A stretch of 64,000 nt of DNA from Desulfosporosinus youngiae DSM 17734 (GTDB lineage: Bacteria; Bacillota; Desulfitobacteriia; Desulfitobacteriales; Desulfitobacteriaceae), in the NCBI RefSeq assembly GCF_000244895.1, contig NZ_CM001441.1, positions 2,934,226 to 2,998,225 of the forward strand, written 5' to 3'. Position numbers and translations under genes: made by a program. Within the stretch, counting starts at the first letter, position 1. Every line of letters begins with the position of its first letter. Shown here one piece after another: positions 25,150-34,313 of the stretch. The notes beneath the pieces are model-generated. The model saw only the letters and a program-made list of their open reading frames with translations. It did no database searches and had not been told where the DNA came from.

Positions 25150-25981
25150 ATCCCTAAGGATTTTTAATTCAGAACAAGAGCATCATTTTTATCAAAGCAT
25201 GCGTGAAACTATTAACGATTCCGGAGAACTTTTAGAAGACGATCTACTGGCGTGGTTAAGCGAAATCTGTCTTTTAAAGAACGTTTCCTTTCATTACTTA
25301 GTACCCTCAGAAAACCTACTGCCAAGCAATTCAGTTCGTTTTTTCTACGTGAACAGCAATTGGCAGAGAGTCATTATGGATGGTGCTTGCAGCTTAGGCA
25401 GGACGGCGTCTGCAGACTTACATCACGATGAAGTTCTATTAAAAAATGCCTACGACAATGTCTTTAAAAGAATTCAAGCCGTTAGACCCCTATTACAAGG
25501 TAAGTCGGTAGCCAATGCGTCCATGTCAGAGCCCGTTTCTATTATGGGAGGATTTCTTTTAAGGTCGCCTCTTGTCAGAGGCTGGAGAGGTCTGGAGTTT
25601 CAAGCCTATGATCATTCAGATGCAGTCATTAAAGCACTCAGAATAGAAACCCTTTCCGACGAAGTTCTAATTGGGCTCTTTGCTGGCGTACCGTATAAAC
25701 TTGAAATTGCTCAACCGCCAGAAGGCTTTTTTTTTGGATTTAACCACATTAATGACAAGTTTTATAAGCGGCTCAGAAGTTTTGAAGACGGGTCGCTGCT
25801 TAGCGAAACCGACACTGTTGAGGTCGTGTTAAAAAATAAAAATGCCAGAACAATCGATGTAGCGGCGACTGCTAAGAATATGGAGACTTTTTTCAGTAAA
25901 CCATTTACATCGGCTGAGTTCGCACTTCAAATGATTAAGACCCCTTACCTAGGAAAAGTCATCCGCAAAGATGCAAAATAA
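25127..25981 (+). CDS. DUF6603 cluster: uncharacterised 284-residue protein
   Basis: ATG 25127 has GGAGGT nine bases upstream inside the end of the previous gene, giving a 23-bp overlap; an earlier ATG at 25103 lacks such a site. The protein opens with a helical region (RLAHESLRIFNSEQEHHFYQSMRET) and continues with mixed strands, including VRFFYVNSNWQRVIMDGACSLGRT and GGFLLRSPLVRGWRGLEFQAYD. A hydrophilic C-terminus follows. No family is recognised. The overlap and shared strand place it in the same operon. Confidence 0.75.
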   Translation: MPIRLAHESLRIFNSEQEHHFYQSMRETINDSGELLEDDLLAWLSEICLLKNVSFHYLVPSENLLPSNSVRFFYVNSNWQRVIMDGACSLGRTASADLHHDEVLLKNAYDNVFKRIQAVRPLLQGKSVANASMSEPVSIMGGFLLRSPLVRGWRGLEFQAYDHSDAVIKALRIETLSDEVLIGLFAGVPYKLEIAQPPEGFFFGFNHINDKFYKRLRSFEDGSLLSETDTVEVVLKNKNARTIDVAATAKNMETFFSKPFTSAEFALQMIKTPYLGKVIRKDAK

Positions 25982-25995
25982 AGGAGTGTGAGATC

Positions 25996-27624
25996 GTGTA
26001 TCCATCGTTATCTGATCTTAAAAATAAGGTCTTAAAAGAAATTGATCCAAGAATTGGCTATCTGGAACTGGATTTTTCAAATGAGAATCACTATAAATTT
26101 TTTACAGAGCAAGTGGGTGGGTTGAAGAAATTTGAAGAAGAAAACCCGGAGCTTATAGGGGTTTTGAAAAAATTAAGAAAAGAGAAAAAAGTAAAAACAG
26201 AGCTATTTCGAAACGATGGTTACCATGATGGGCCAGACAATCAAATGGCGATTGAAAACCTTTTAGTTAGAGAAAGGCACTCAGTTTCAAACGATGTAAA
26301 CGACGGAAATGATCCGGCAGGCACAGGGCTGGCTGAAATTAGAGCAGACTATATCAACACCAAAAAGAGGATTAAAGTTGTTACGGAGTTTCGTGATGTT
26401 ACCTTAAATATGCTCTTAAGCACACTTGAGGAGTATGTAGACAATACGAATCTCTATAACGGCATAATAACCGCTGATTACTCAAAACTGGTACAGGATA
26501 AACCAAGGCAATTTTTAATTATTAGTACCTTTTATTGTTCTGAGGAGCATCAAAGCGGGGGGTCTACTGAGCTTAAATTGAATGCTTATGTTACAAAGCA
26601 AGACAGTTTTATGGTTAAAAGCAACAAAGACATGATCAAGAGTTTTACAGTCAATGCGCCAGTCATTCAAGAAAAACATAAAAAGGACCCTAATCACGAT
26701 AAAGTTCAAGTGTCTTATTTAAGAGATGGCGTTATACCAAACTACGACTATTCTTATCCATATGATCCATTTATAGATGACAAGCATGAAAAAATATTGG
26801 TCAGAATGCCGTTTTCAGTGACCGTTGAGGCAAATGACGGCTTCTGGATTGACGGTATGGCTGAAGAGTATGGCTATGATTTGTGGCTTACAAATGTAGT
26901 CAATGGTCAAATTCGTGCCTTTGCAAATTACTCAGAAATTATTCAAAGAAAAGATGCTTTTAACAGCCAAAATCAATGTACGAAAATGACCTTCATTTTT
27001 CCGGATTCTTGGCGCAACATCATAGACAACTCAAAGCTTGGCTACCAACCCAATACCAATGTTGACTTCTACGGTTCTTTTAAAGTACTCATTACGGATG
27101 AGTTTTCTTCGCTGCCTATCGGTGTTTCGGTAAAAAGCTATGGCGACTTATACGACAGACTGAATCTTCAATGTCCAAAAATTTGGATTCAATGGGGCTG
27201 TGTTGCCAAAGAAACCCTCATAACCTTAGCAGATGGCACATTTAAGGAAGCCCAGTACGTGACAATGGAAAATTTAATTATGACTCGTAATGGGACAGGG
27301 GCAAAACTAACCAATATATACAAAGGGCCTCAAGGGAAGATTCAAGAAATCATCACAGACAGCGGCAAATCCATCAAAATGACCAAGGACCACATCATCT
27401 ATTCGGAAAATGGTCTGCTGCCTGCCTTTCAGTTATTAGTGGGCATGAAGATCAGAACAGTAGATGGTCTTGAAAGTGTCATTCAAAATAACGAGGTTGA
27501 CTATAACGACACCGTTTACAATTTCCAATTTGCCAATAATCAAGTCATTATTGGCAATGGAATGTATATAGGCGACTATATCCTCCAAAATTCAATAAAG
27601 GAGATCACTCAATATGAAGATTAA
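25996..27624 (+). CDS. DUF6603 cluster: 542-residue protein with C-terminal Hint (hedgehog/intein) domain
   Basis: GTG 25996 follows AAGGAGTG. Residues 1-400 are an unrecognised mixed domain (predicted helical start, then beta-rich). From Cys402 a Hint domain begins: CVAKETLITLADGT (block A), then the TKDH motif (Thr463, His466) in the block B position, GLLPAFQLLVGMKI, and a final strand region ending YILQN at about 532. The usual terminal His-Asn is Gln-Asn, followed by Ser533 and only ten residues. This fits a self-cleaving bacterial Hint unit with almost no C-extein. It could release or tether residues 1-401, as hedgehog proteins do. It overlaps the next gene by 11 bp. Confidence 0.82.
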   Translation: MYPSLSDLKNKVLKEIDPRIGYLELDFSNENHYKFFTEQVGGLKKFEEENPELIGVLKKLRKEKKVKTELFRNDGYHDGPDNQMAIENLLVRERHSVSNDVNDGNDPAGTGLAEIRADYINTKKRIKVVTEFRDVTLNMLLSTLEEYVDNTNLYNGIITADYSKLVQDKPRQFLIISTFYCSEEHQSGGSTELKLNAYVTKQDSFMVKSNKDMIKSFTVNAPVIQEKHKKDPNHDKVQVSYLRDGVIPNYDYSYPYDPFIDDKHEKILVRMPFSVTVEANDGFWIDGMAEEYGYDLWLTNVVNGQIRAFANYSEIIQRKDAFNSQNQCTKMTFIFPDSWRNIIDNSKLGYQPNTNVDFYGSFKVLITDEFSSLPIGVSVKSYGDLYDRLNLQCPKIWIQWGCVAKETLITLADGTFKEAQYVTMENLIMTRNGTGAKLTNIYKGPQGKIQEIITDSGKSIKMTKDHIIYSENGLLPAFQLLVGMKIRTVDGLESVIQNNEVDYNDTVYNFQFANNQVIIGNGMYIGDYILQNSIKEITQYED

Positions 27625-29536
27625 CTTTCAATATTTCGCAGTTAAATATGTTGCCAGCGTAGTGGGTTATACCGATGAAGAAGCTCAACTGGTTTCTTCA
27701 ATGTGTCAGTTTATTAGTGACAACAATCAAGATGCGAAAATTTATACCAATTATGCGAGCTTGTCTCAAAGGATTATTGACAACAACCTCTTTACGGGCA
27801 GTGGAGACCATTGTACTGTACCACTTCTTTTAACCGCACTTGAAAGCTATGACGACTTAAAAGCCTTAAGCGACAAAGACCTTCAAGAAAAAATATTGAT
27901 TCCCTTTGAGTACTTTCCAGCGTATCAAATTGAAGACGACACAGATTACCTGGTCAAACCAATTTCAGATATTGGCGACAATGATCTTTTTGCTAAATTT
28001 TTCAAGGATGCCAAGGATTTGTACTCGACACCTGAAGAGAATGGACTGGAAGACTCCAGTCTGACTCACCCTCAGAAGAATGCCCTTGTTCGACTTGGCA
28101 TACTGATGCATATTTTGTCTAATACCTTTATTCACGAGCCCTTCAATGGCTACACAGCCGATAAAAATGCGCTTATCCTCAACGAAGCGTACAACTCGGT
28201 TACTTATGAAAATATAACCAGCCATTATACACCTGATAAATACAAGGATTATCCAAATGTAGGCAGTGTAAGGCTTGGAGGCGCCGATAGCGATTATAAC
28301 GTTCAGTTTTTTGCTCAAAATACAATAGACAAACGCAAAAGTCTAACGCGGGTGAATGAGCCTATTTTTAAGAAAGCTGGTCGTGGGGTCTATAACTTCT
28401 TAATGCTGTTCAAAAATAAAAGACCGTCACAGCAGGATTGGGAGAACAGTGTTTATCCAAACTTGCAAAAAGCTTTAAACACAAACTATACGAGCATAAA
28501 CGATTTACAAGAGTGGTGGTCTAAAGTGACGCCATTCCAATACCATTATGAAGCAGAAGCTTGTAAAACAAGCCTTGTAAGGCTGGAAGACCTTAACAAT
28601 CCTGAGAAACAAGGGTATTTCGATTTCTTAGTGACAGTCGATCATATTAGAAAAAGTGTTATAAAATCTGGAGGTGTGTCAATGGAAACCCACGGATTCT
28701 CAACTGCTCAAATTTCTTGTGAAGTAGAAAACCCTAATTTTGACGGTACAGACTTAACTGTGAATACAAATGTGTCCCTCAGCAAAAAGCTGGACTGTAT
28801 AGGTGTTGTTTTAACTGTGACAGAATCACCTTCCGGGATTCAGATTGTCACAAAAGAACACCAGTTTAAGAATACTTCCAAGTTCAAAATGGATTTTACC
28901 CTTCCCATTCCTTTAGACGACAAAGAATATGATCTGAACATCGATTTTTCCTGGAAAGAAAATGGCATAAACAAGAGCTCCACTTATTCTAACAGCCTTA
29001 AAATTAAAGGCAACAACAGCATTATTGCAACTAAAAATCTCGTTCACCCTTGCAGCAGCACAGGCAAAGAAGTGGTTCAAGTTATTAATGGAACAGACAG
29101 CGGCATTGGCAACTACAAATATCCACTAAATGACAATTATACCGCTCAAGACGGTTCGCAACAGCTGGATTTGTATTTGCCAATTGAGTTTGAGCTGCAG
29201 TTGATTGAGCATTATAAAATACTTAAATTGGACAACTATTCCTTCACCCTTAAAGAGTCGCCTGACAAGGTTCTGACTTATTGCAACAATAAAAAATACA
29301 TCAACACAAAAGTGGACAAGGAAGCAGGAAGCTTTAGCATTAAAGCGACAGAAGAATGGAAAAATCATATTCTGACAAAGCCTTACACATTGCGAAAAGC
29401 AAGTCTAATCTTTGAATTGGACGTTCAATTAGAAGTCATTTCATCAGACGAAGAAGGCTATAGAATTATAACGCTTAAGTCTAAAGATGGAGCACCGCTT
29501 AGTAAAAACATTGACTTCTTCTGGGACTTCCAATAG
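27614..29536 (+). CDS. DUF6603 cluster: DUF6765-like helical domain plus beta-rich C-terminus, 640 residues
   Basis: ATG 27614 overlaps the Hint gene, whose 3' end supplies an AAAGGAG ribosome site. Residues 1-340 resemble what I recall of DUF6765, an all-helical family related in layout to zinc-dependent phospholipase C. Marks are NFQYFAVKYVASVVGYTDEEAQLV at the N-terminus and LGILMHILSNTFIHEPFNG (about 160-178). The family's usual 'DFHYYAT' is NFQYFAV here, so two likely metal ligands are changed and enzymatic activity is doubtful. Residues 350-640 are two or three beta-sandwich-like segments. No signal peptide. Part of the same operon. Confidence 0.72.
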   Translation: MKINFQYFAVKYVASVVGYTDEEAQLVSSMCQFISDNNQDAKIYTNYASLSQRIIDNNLFTGSGDHCTVPLLLTALESYDDLKALSDKDLQEKILIPFEYFPAYQIEDDTDYLVKPISDIGDNDLFAKFFKDAKDLYSTPEENGLEDSSLTHPQKNALVRLGILMHILSNTFIHEPFNGYTADKNALILNEAYNSVTYENITSHYTPDKYKDYPNVGSVRLGGADSDYNVQFFAQNTIDKRKSLTRVNEPIFKKAGRGVYNFLMLFKNKRPSQQDWENSVYPNLQKALNTNYTSINDLQEWWSKVTPFQYHYEAEACKTSLVRLEDLNNPEKQGYFDFLVTVDHIRKSVIKSGGVSMETHGFSTAQISCEVENPNFDGTDLTVNTNVSLSKKLDCIGVVLTVTESPSGIQIVTKEHQFKNTSKFKMDFTLPIPLDDKEYDLNIDFSWKENGINKSSTYSNSLKIKGNNSIIATKNLVHPCSSTGKEVVQVINGTDSGIGNYKYPLNDNYTAQDGSQQLDLYLPIEFELQLIEHYKILKLDNYSFTLKESPDKVLTYCNNKKYINTKVDKEAGSFSIKATEEWKNHILTKPYTLRKASLIFELDVQLEVISSDEEGYRIITLKSKDGAPLSKNIDFFWDFQ

Positions 29537-29545
29537 GACTTAGCG

Positions 29546-32500
29546 ATGAAGAAACTAATAAACTCTGAGATGAGTACGTTACTTGTACCTATGAAAGTTT
29601 ACGCCCTGCGGGTGGGTAAATCCCCTGTACCAACGGTTTTTACCAACTTAGCGGACGATTTTACAAGAATAAAGCTAAACCCATTAGGCGATTTAGTTCC
29701 ATCTGAGCTTATGTCAGACAAAACCACTGAAAAACCAGGCATTCACGTGCATTGGTTTATTCCAAAGAGTCTTAGACAAGGCATTCAAGCATCCCCCGAA
29801 GAACCACCTGTTTATCCGAGAGTGCCAAATCGCTATATAATTACTCGATTATGGAAAATGAAAAACGAATCAACCGTAAGCGTTAAAAACTGGCTTGTGG
29901 AAAGCGATGTTTTACAATTAACCTGCACACCCGAAAACTATAACGATGACAGTTGTAGTTATCCGTACCTTCAAGACAGTCAGCTGCCTTACAGATTTTT
30001 AGGAAGAGTTTACCCATATGGTACGGTTGTTAGTAAAGCAGAAACTTCGGTAGATGTGTTAACAACCATAAACAGCGGTAATCCTGTGTTTTCAGTCGTG
30101 TATTCTTATTGCCGAAACGTATTTGGTTTTTACGATGATTTACTGGATGACAACCAAAAAAGGATTGAAAATGCTGACATTAGTTACAGCATTAGAGGCT
30201 ATTATGAAGGCGAAGCGCTCATTGTCAAGGATGCTGATGAGTGCTTAGGGCTTTACAACTGGAAGCCTAGTGCAGCCGCAGCATTTCCGGCAAAACCATT
30301 TTTACATGGATTTATAACCAATATCAGTTGGGAATCGGATTTGGTAGATTATAACGGTCCCTTTATCCGTGGGTTAAAATCGCCTGAGCTAGCGGTCGGC
30401 AACACGTCTGCCGAAGCTCTTTCAGCGCTAAAAAGCAGTTCTTTAAAAAACGAAAATCTGATGAAGGTTCTGCTCAACAATAAAGTTCATGAGTTGACGG
30501 AATTAAACGGTGTATTCAAATCGAATTATTCAGAGCATGAACAGCGCTTTATCACCAAAAGCGAAGAGAAAATCTATACCTTGCAGAGTTTGTTAAACAG
30601 TAAGGACTATCAAGAGCTGCCCGACATACCTGCCCTTGACAAACGTTATTATGACAGGTTGAAAAGACTAGAAAGTGAGCGTACACAATCGATTTACGAG
30701 CTTAATGCCACAAAATCTGAAATAAACGATATTTGGTCAAAGTACGTTCTAAAATCATTAATACTTTTTCCACCGGCAGACAAAGCCGCAGCTCAAAAAT
30801 GGATGAAAACGTACGAAGAAATGCTTAAAACTCTTTTTGAAAAGAGCCAACAGCTAAACGATCAAATTCAAGAACTCCAAAAACAAATAGAGTTCTTGAC
30901 TCAGCAGCTAAATGAGGATTTGAAAAACAATTATGAAGCTCAGAAAACAGCGGGTGATCGGTATTTTGAGCCTAATGCGCCTGTTTTGCTACTTTCAGGC
31001 GTCGAAAGAAATCATGTTTTTAAGCCCAAGAATGAAGACGGAAAAGACGACCCGTTAATTTGCAGAAGCATCAGCGACACGCTGGACTACCTGCCAATTG
31101 CCTTTAAACTTAGGGGACAAGACTATGCAGTTCAAATCCAAAGAACCGACCTTATAAAACCCGACGCATTAGTGGGTGAGTGTAAAGAAGTGTTACTGGA
31201 AAGTGCGCTTTTTCTGGGTTGTAATAGCAGCTTTATTTTAGAAAGTATTATCAATAAGACTGGCATTCAAAATCTTACAGCCGCTGAAAGAGCCTATCTT
31301 CTTCAAGAAATATTAACAACCCAAAAAACACCCTTTAGTGAAACCGGCAAAATCTACCCAGATGCTAACTGCATGAATTTTTGGGAGGGTATGAATTGGG
31401 AACCCATAATGCTTTACTGGAGAGGGCTTTATTATCCTGACAAAGAGCTTTTAACCAGTCAACCCAGCTTGAAAAATTGGAAACTGCAGGACAGTGATTA
31501 TACTTATATAGGTGAAGCAGTCACTACAGACCAGCCTGTAACCTTAGAGGGTCGCATACTGTTAACCCCGCAGGTGACGGATTTGCTTTATGAAAGGGTT
31601 CAGAAATACCTAGCGGATCATGATTTAAACCGATTAAAAGGACTTAATGAACTGGGAGTATTATCGCAGATGCTGGACAGCTTTAATGACAGATTTCTCA
31701 TGAATTTATTGGTACTCCGGTTTCCGGCAATCATCTACAAAAATGGAAGTGTAGATCTTGCTGACGCCGTAAGGCAGGCACTTTCTGACTTCATTATTGA
31801 GAAACCTATTTTCAACAGCTTCTTTTCGCCTTTACGCGGCGGGTTCTTTAAATTCGACAAAATCAGACTGATAGATACTTTTGGAGAATTTCAAAATGTT
31901 GAATGTAAGTCTCTGGCAATTTCAGAAGACCTAAGCCCAGAGAAGGGTAAACATGGGACTTATGTCATGCTGCCGCCAAGATTCATGCAGTCTACAAAGC
32001 TGCAGTTCGACTTTTTAGACTCAAAAACAAATGCGCCATGCGACTTTAGTCTTAAGGACACCCCAATTTGCGGATGGGTAATTCCCAATCATATTGACCA
32101 AAGCTTAATGCTCTATGACGAAAGCGGTCAAATGTTAGGCAGTCTGGTCGTCACAGGCTTTAAAGACAGTCCTGTCATGTTGAGACCAGCTGCCGGACAC
32201 TCTGAAATTCCAATCATGCAGCGTGAAATAAAAGCATTTGCAGATGAAATTTTGTCTAGAAGCAGTCAACACGAAAACGTTTTAACACCACTCCTTGGCA
32301 TTATCGATTCATCCTTTTGGGACATACAAGGCAGTGGGGGCGCTCAAAGCACTGGTTTAAGTCTATACATAGGCAGACCCCTTGTTTTGGCAAGAGCACG
32401 CATGAGCATTGTGCAAGAGGGACCTTTAGCTCGGTTCAAGGTGCTTGAGAGCAATACAAAAACCCCTGTACCTATTCCGCCGACGTCTATTGAGTCTTTT

Positions 32501-33031
32501 AAAATGCCACTTGTTGTAGGGGAAAGAGACCATTTAGAAGATGGTGTTATTGGTTTCTTTATCGAAAATGGTCAGAAAACGTATGCTCAGTTCAACAGCA
32601 TATATTGCCAAGAAGAAACCTCTGACTACTTTAATAAAAACAATAAGGCAGACATTCCAATGGCAGTTTCAGGCAAGAATCAGACGCTGACAGTGCTCAT
32701 TGACCCGCTTCAAACTATGAATCTCATTTCAGGTATGCTGCCGGTTATGACACAGCGCATTCCTCAAAATCGAATTGAGACCGCGCTTAACTCACTTTAT
32801 TTAACACTTTATACAGGTCCAATATTGGTTGGTAATGAGCCGCTGGTTATGCCCTATGCCAACATACCTGACAGAGCTTGGTCGTTTATTGTGCCGTTGG
32901 GAGATGACAAATGGTATGAGACTTCTGATCTGTATCCTGCAAATGGAAACGCATTTTTAGCAAAAGACCCTATAGGTATTGCAGAAGGTTTTTTGAAACT
33001 GAAAGCAGGTGAGAACCATGAAACAAAATGA
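29546..33031 (+). CDS. DUF6603 cluster: 1,161-residue protein with central coiled coil
   Basis: ATG 29546 lies nine bases after the previous stop with a weak ribosome site. The N-terminus has KPGIHVHWFIPKSLRQG (about 63-79) and RVPNRYIITRLW. I associate this 'GxHxHW...P...VPNR' signature with large uncharacterised proteins next to DUF6603 genes. A long heptad region spans about 365-470 (MLKTLFEKSQQLNDQIQELQ and flanks). It is followed by NAPVLLLSGVERNHVFKPK, another shared block. The C-terminal 600 residues look globular. No signal peptide or membrane helix. Length and coil suggest a scaffold or fibre-like structural protein, which is inference. It overlaps the next start by 14 bp. Confidence 0.78.
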   Translation: MKKLINSEMSTLLVPMKVYALRVGKSPVPTVFTNLADDFTRIKLNPLGDLVPSELMSDKTTEKPGIHVHWFIPKSLRQGIQASPEEPPVYPRVPNRYIITRLWKMKNESTVSVKNWLVESDVLQLTCTPENYNDDSCSYPYLQDSQLPYRFLGRVYPYGTVVSKAETSVDVLTTINSGNPVFSVVYSYCRNVFGFYDDLLDDNQKRIENADISYSIRGYYEGEALIVKDADECLGLYNWKPSAAAAFPAKPFLHGFITNISWESDLVDYNGPFIRGLKSPELAVGNTSAEALSALKSSSLKNENLMKVLLNNKVHELTELNGVFKSNYSEHEQRFITKSEEKIYTLQSLLNSKDYQELPDIPALDKRYYDRLKRLESERTQSIYELNATKSEINDIWSKYVLKSLILFPPADKAAAQKWMKTYEEMLKTLFEKSQQLNDQIQELQKQIEFLTQQLNEDLKNNYEAQKTAGDRYFEPNAPVLLLSGVERNHVFKPKNEDGKDDPLICRSISDTLDYLPIAFKLRGQDYAVQIQRTDLIKPDALVGECKEVLLESALFLGCNSSFILESIINKTGIQNLTAAERAYLLQEILTTQKTPFSETGKIYPDANCMNFWEGMNWEPIMLYWRGLYYPDKELLTSQPSLKNWKLQDSDYTYIGEAVTTDQPVTLEGRILLTPQVTDLLYERVQKYLADHDLNRLKGLNELGVLSQMLDSFNDRFLMNLLVLRFPAIIYKNGSVDLADAVRQALSDFIIEKPIFNSFFSPLRGGFFKFDKIRLIDTFGEFQNVECKSLAISEDLSPEKGKHGTYVMLPPRFMQSTKLQFDFLDSKTNAPCDFSLKDTPICGWVIPNHIDQSLMLYDESGQMLGSLVVTGFKDSPVMLRPAAGHSEIPIMQREIKAFADEILSRSSQHENVLTPLLGIIDSSFWDIQGSGGAQSTGLSLYIGRPLVLARARMSIVQEGPLARFKVLESNTKTPVPIPPTSIESFKMPLVVGERDHLEDGVIGFFIENGQKTYAQFNSIYCQEETSDYFNKNNKADIPMAVSGKNQTLTVLIDPLQTMNLISGMLPVMTQRIPQNRIETALNSLYLTLYTGPILVGNEPLVMPYANIPDRAWSFIVPLGDDKWYETSDLYPANGNAFLAKDPIGIAEGFLKLKAGENHETK

Positions 33032-34313
33032 AGCACTAGCAGAAACGATTGAAGGCGTTGACAATTGCTTGTATTTAATGGATGTTAATGACAATCGCAT
33101 TTATGTGAATACACAAGATATTATTTTAAAAGATCAACCCGTCATATCCAATCTTGTTTTTCAACTCATGAACCCAGATCGAGTGCATAACATTACCTTC
33201 AAAAATCCCAAAATGCTGACAGCAGAAGCTATTCTAAAGAAACTGCAAAATGGTGAGGGAGTGGAAGACACTTCGTACATTCGATTTTTCCTTCCCTATG
33301 GCAGCACCATGGGTGATTTCATTGACGCAGAACGCGGGAAGCTTATAACGTTCGAAACGGAATCCGATGATTGGTCAGTAGCAGAAGGTGTGGTTGAAGA
33401 CAGACATTTAAGTTTTGTCATCAGTTGTTATAAACAAAAGGTTATAGAAACGCTGATTAGCGTCTATTTTAAATGCAAAAACATTCAATCTTATTGCCCA
33501 GAGGGATTGACCTATGTTTACGCCGAAATTTCAAACGTTGTAGGCATTCAAGACGTCATTAAAATGTTTCCAATTCAGAAGGTCAAAGCAGTACCGCAAG
33601 TTTGTAGGTACATACCAATGCCGTCAACCGCAGGGCTGAATGAGGAAGTAACTTTAAAATGGGATGTCAGAGGCGCAAGTTCCGGAAAAATATTGCCAGA
33701 GGGCATAAACATTTTTAAAATGCCATCGCCTGAGTTAAAAGTTCATGTGAATCGCAATATGTCCTATATGCTCAACGTTGAAGGGAGTGGCTTTAATATC
33801 GACTCGGCAGCCAATGTTTATGTTTCACCGCCTAAACTAAAAAGCTTCAATTATGACGTTAAAAGTCGGACACTTTCCTGGGAATCGGCATACAGCGCTT
33901 CATTAACTTTAAAAACCGGTAACATTCAAAAAGACGTTGATGCCTGTGGGAATTTTGTGGTACCAATAGGTGAATTCCAACAAGCAACTTTGAAAGCTAA
34001 GGGCAGTTCATACACCCTTTTTAAGGCGATTAGCCTTCAAGGCAGAGCTTTTAACACACCTCAGATTTTTGATTATGAATGCCAGGCATACCCGGACTAC
34101 TTCTACACAACATTTACTTGGCAGACAAACAATGTAAATCAAGGGGAGCTTTACATTTCTCTAGACAATGATACATGGTACAAAGTCTCGCAGGTTTGCA
34201 GCGGTGATTTTGAATATACGTCTAATCGCCCAGTGGTTTCAGCAAAGCTCTGCTTAACGCAAAGCAGCGGAAACCGTTACCCCGACCTCGTTCTAAAGAA
34301 GGAGGCATTTTAG
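33018..34313 (+). CDS. DUF6603 cluster: 431-residue protein with Ig-like segments
   Basis: ATG 33018 follows AGGTGAG; a GTG at 33009 is upstream of a proper spacing. The first 185 residues form a beta-rich domain (DNCLYLMDVNDNRIYVNTQD). From about 190 the chain reads as consecutive Ig-like sandwiches: TAGLNEEVTLKWDVRGAS, then PPKLKSFNYDVKSRTLSWESAYSASLTL and a third segment ending in VVSAKLCLTQSSGNRYPDL. Similar 'G-x-V-x-L-x-W' strands occur in the next protein, so the two may be paralogous in part. No export signal. Probably a structural or binding subunit. Confidence 0.72.
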   Translation: MKQNEALAETIEGVDNCLYLMDVNDNRIYVNTQDIILKDQPVISNLVFQLMNPDRVHNITFKNPKMLTAEAILKKLQNGEGVEDTSYIRFFLPYGSTMGDFIDAERGKLITFETESDDWSVAEGVVEDRHLSFVISCYKQKVIETLISVYFKCKNIQSYCPEGLTYVYAEISNVVGIQDVIKMFPIQKVKAVPQVCRYIPMPSTAGLNEEVTLKWDVRGASSGKILPEGINIFKMPSPELKVHVNRNMSYMLNVEGSGFNIDSAANVYVSPPKLKSFNYDVKSRTLSWESAYSASLTLKTGNIQKDVDACGNFVVPIGEFQQATLKAKGSSYTLFKAISLQGRAFNTPQIFDYECQAYPDYFYTTFTWQTNNVNQGELYISLDNDTWYKVSQVCSGDFEYTSNRPVVSAKLCLTQSSGNRYPDLVLKKEAF

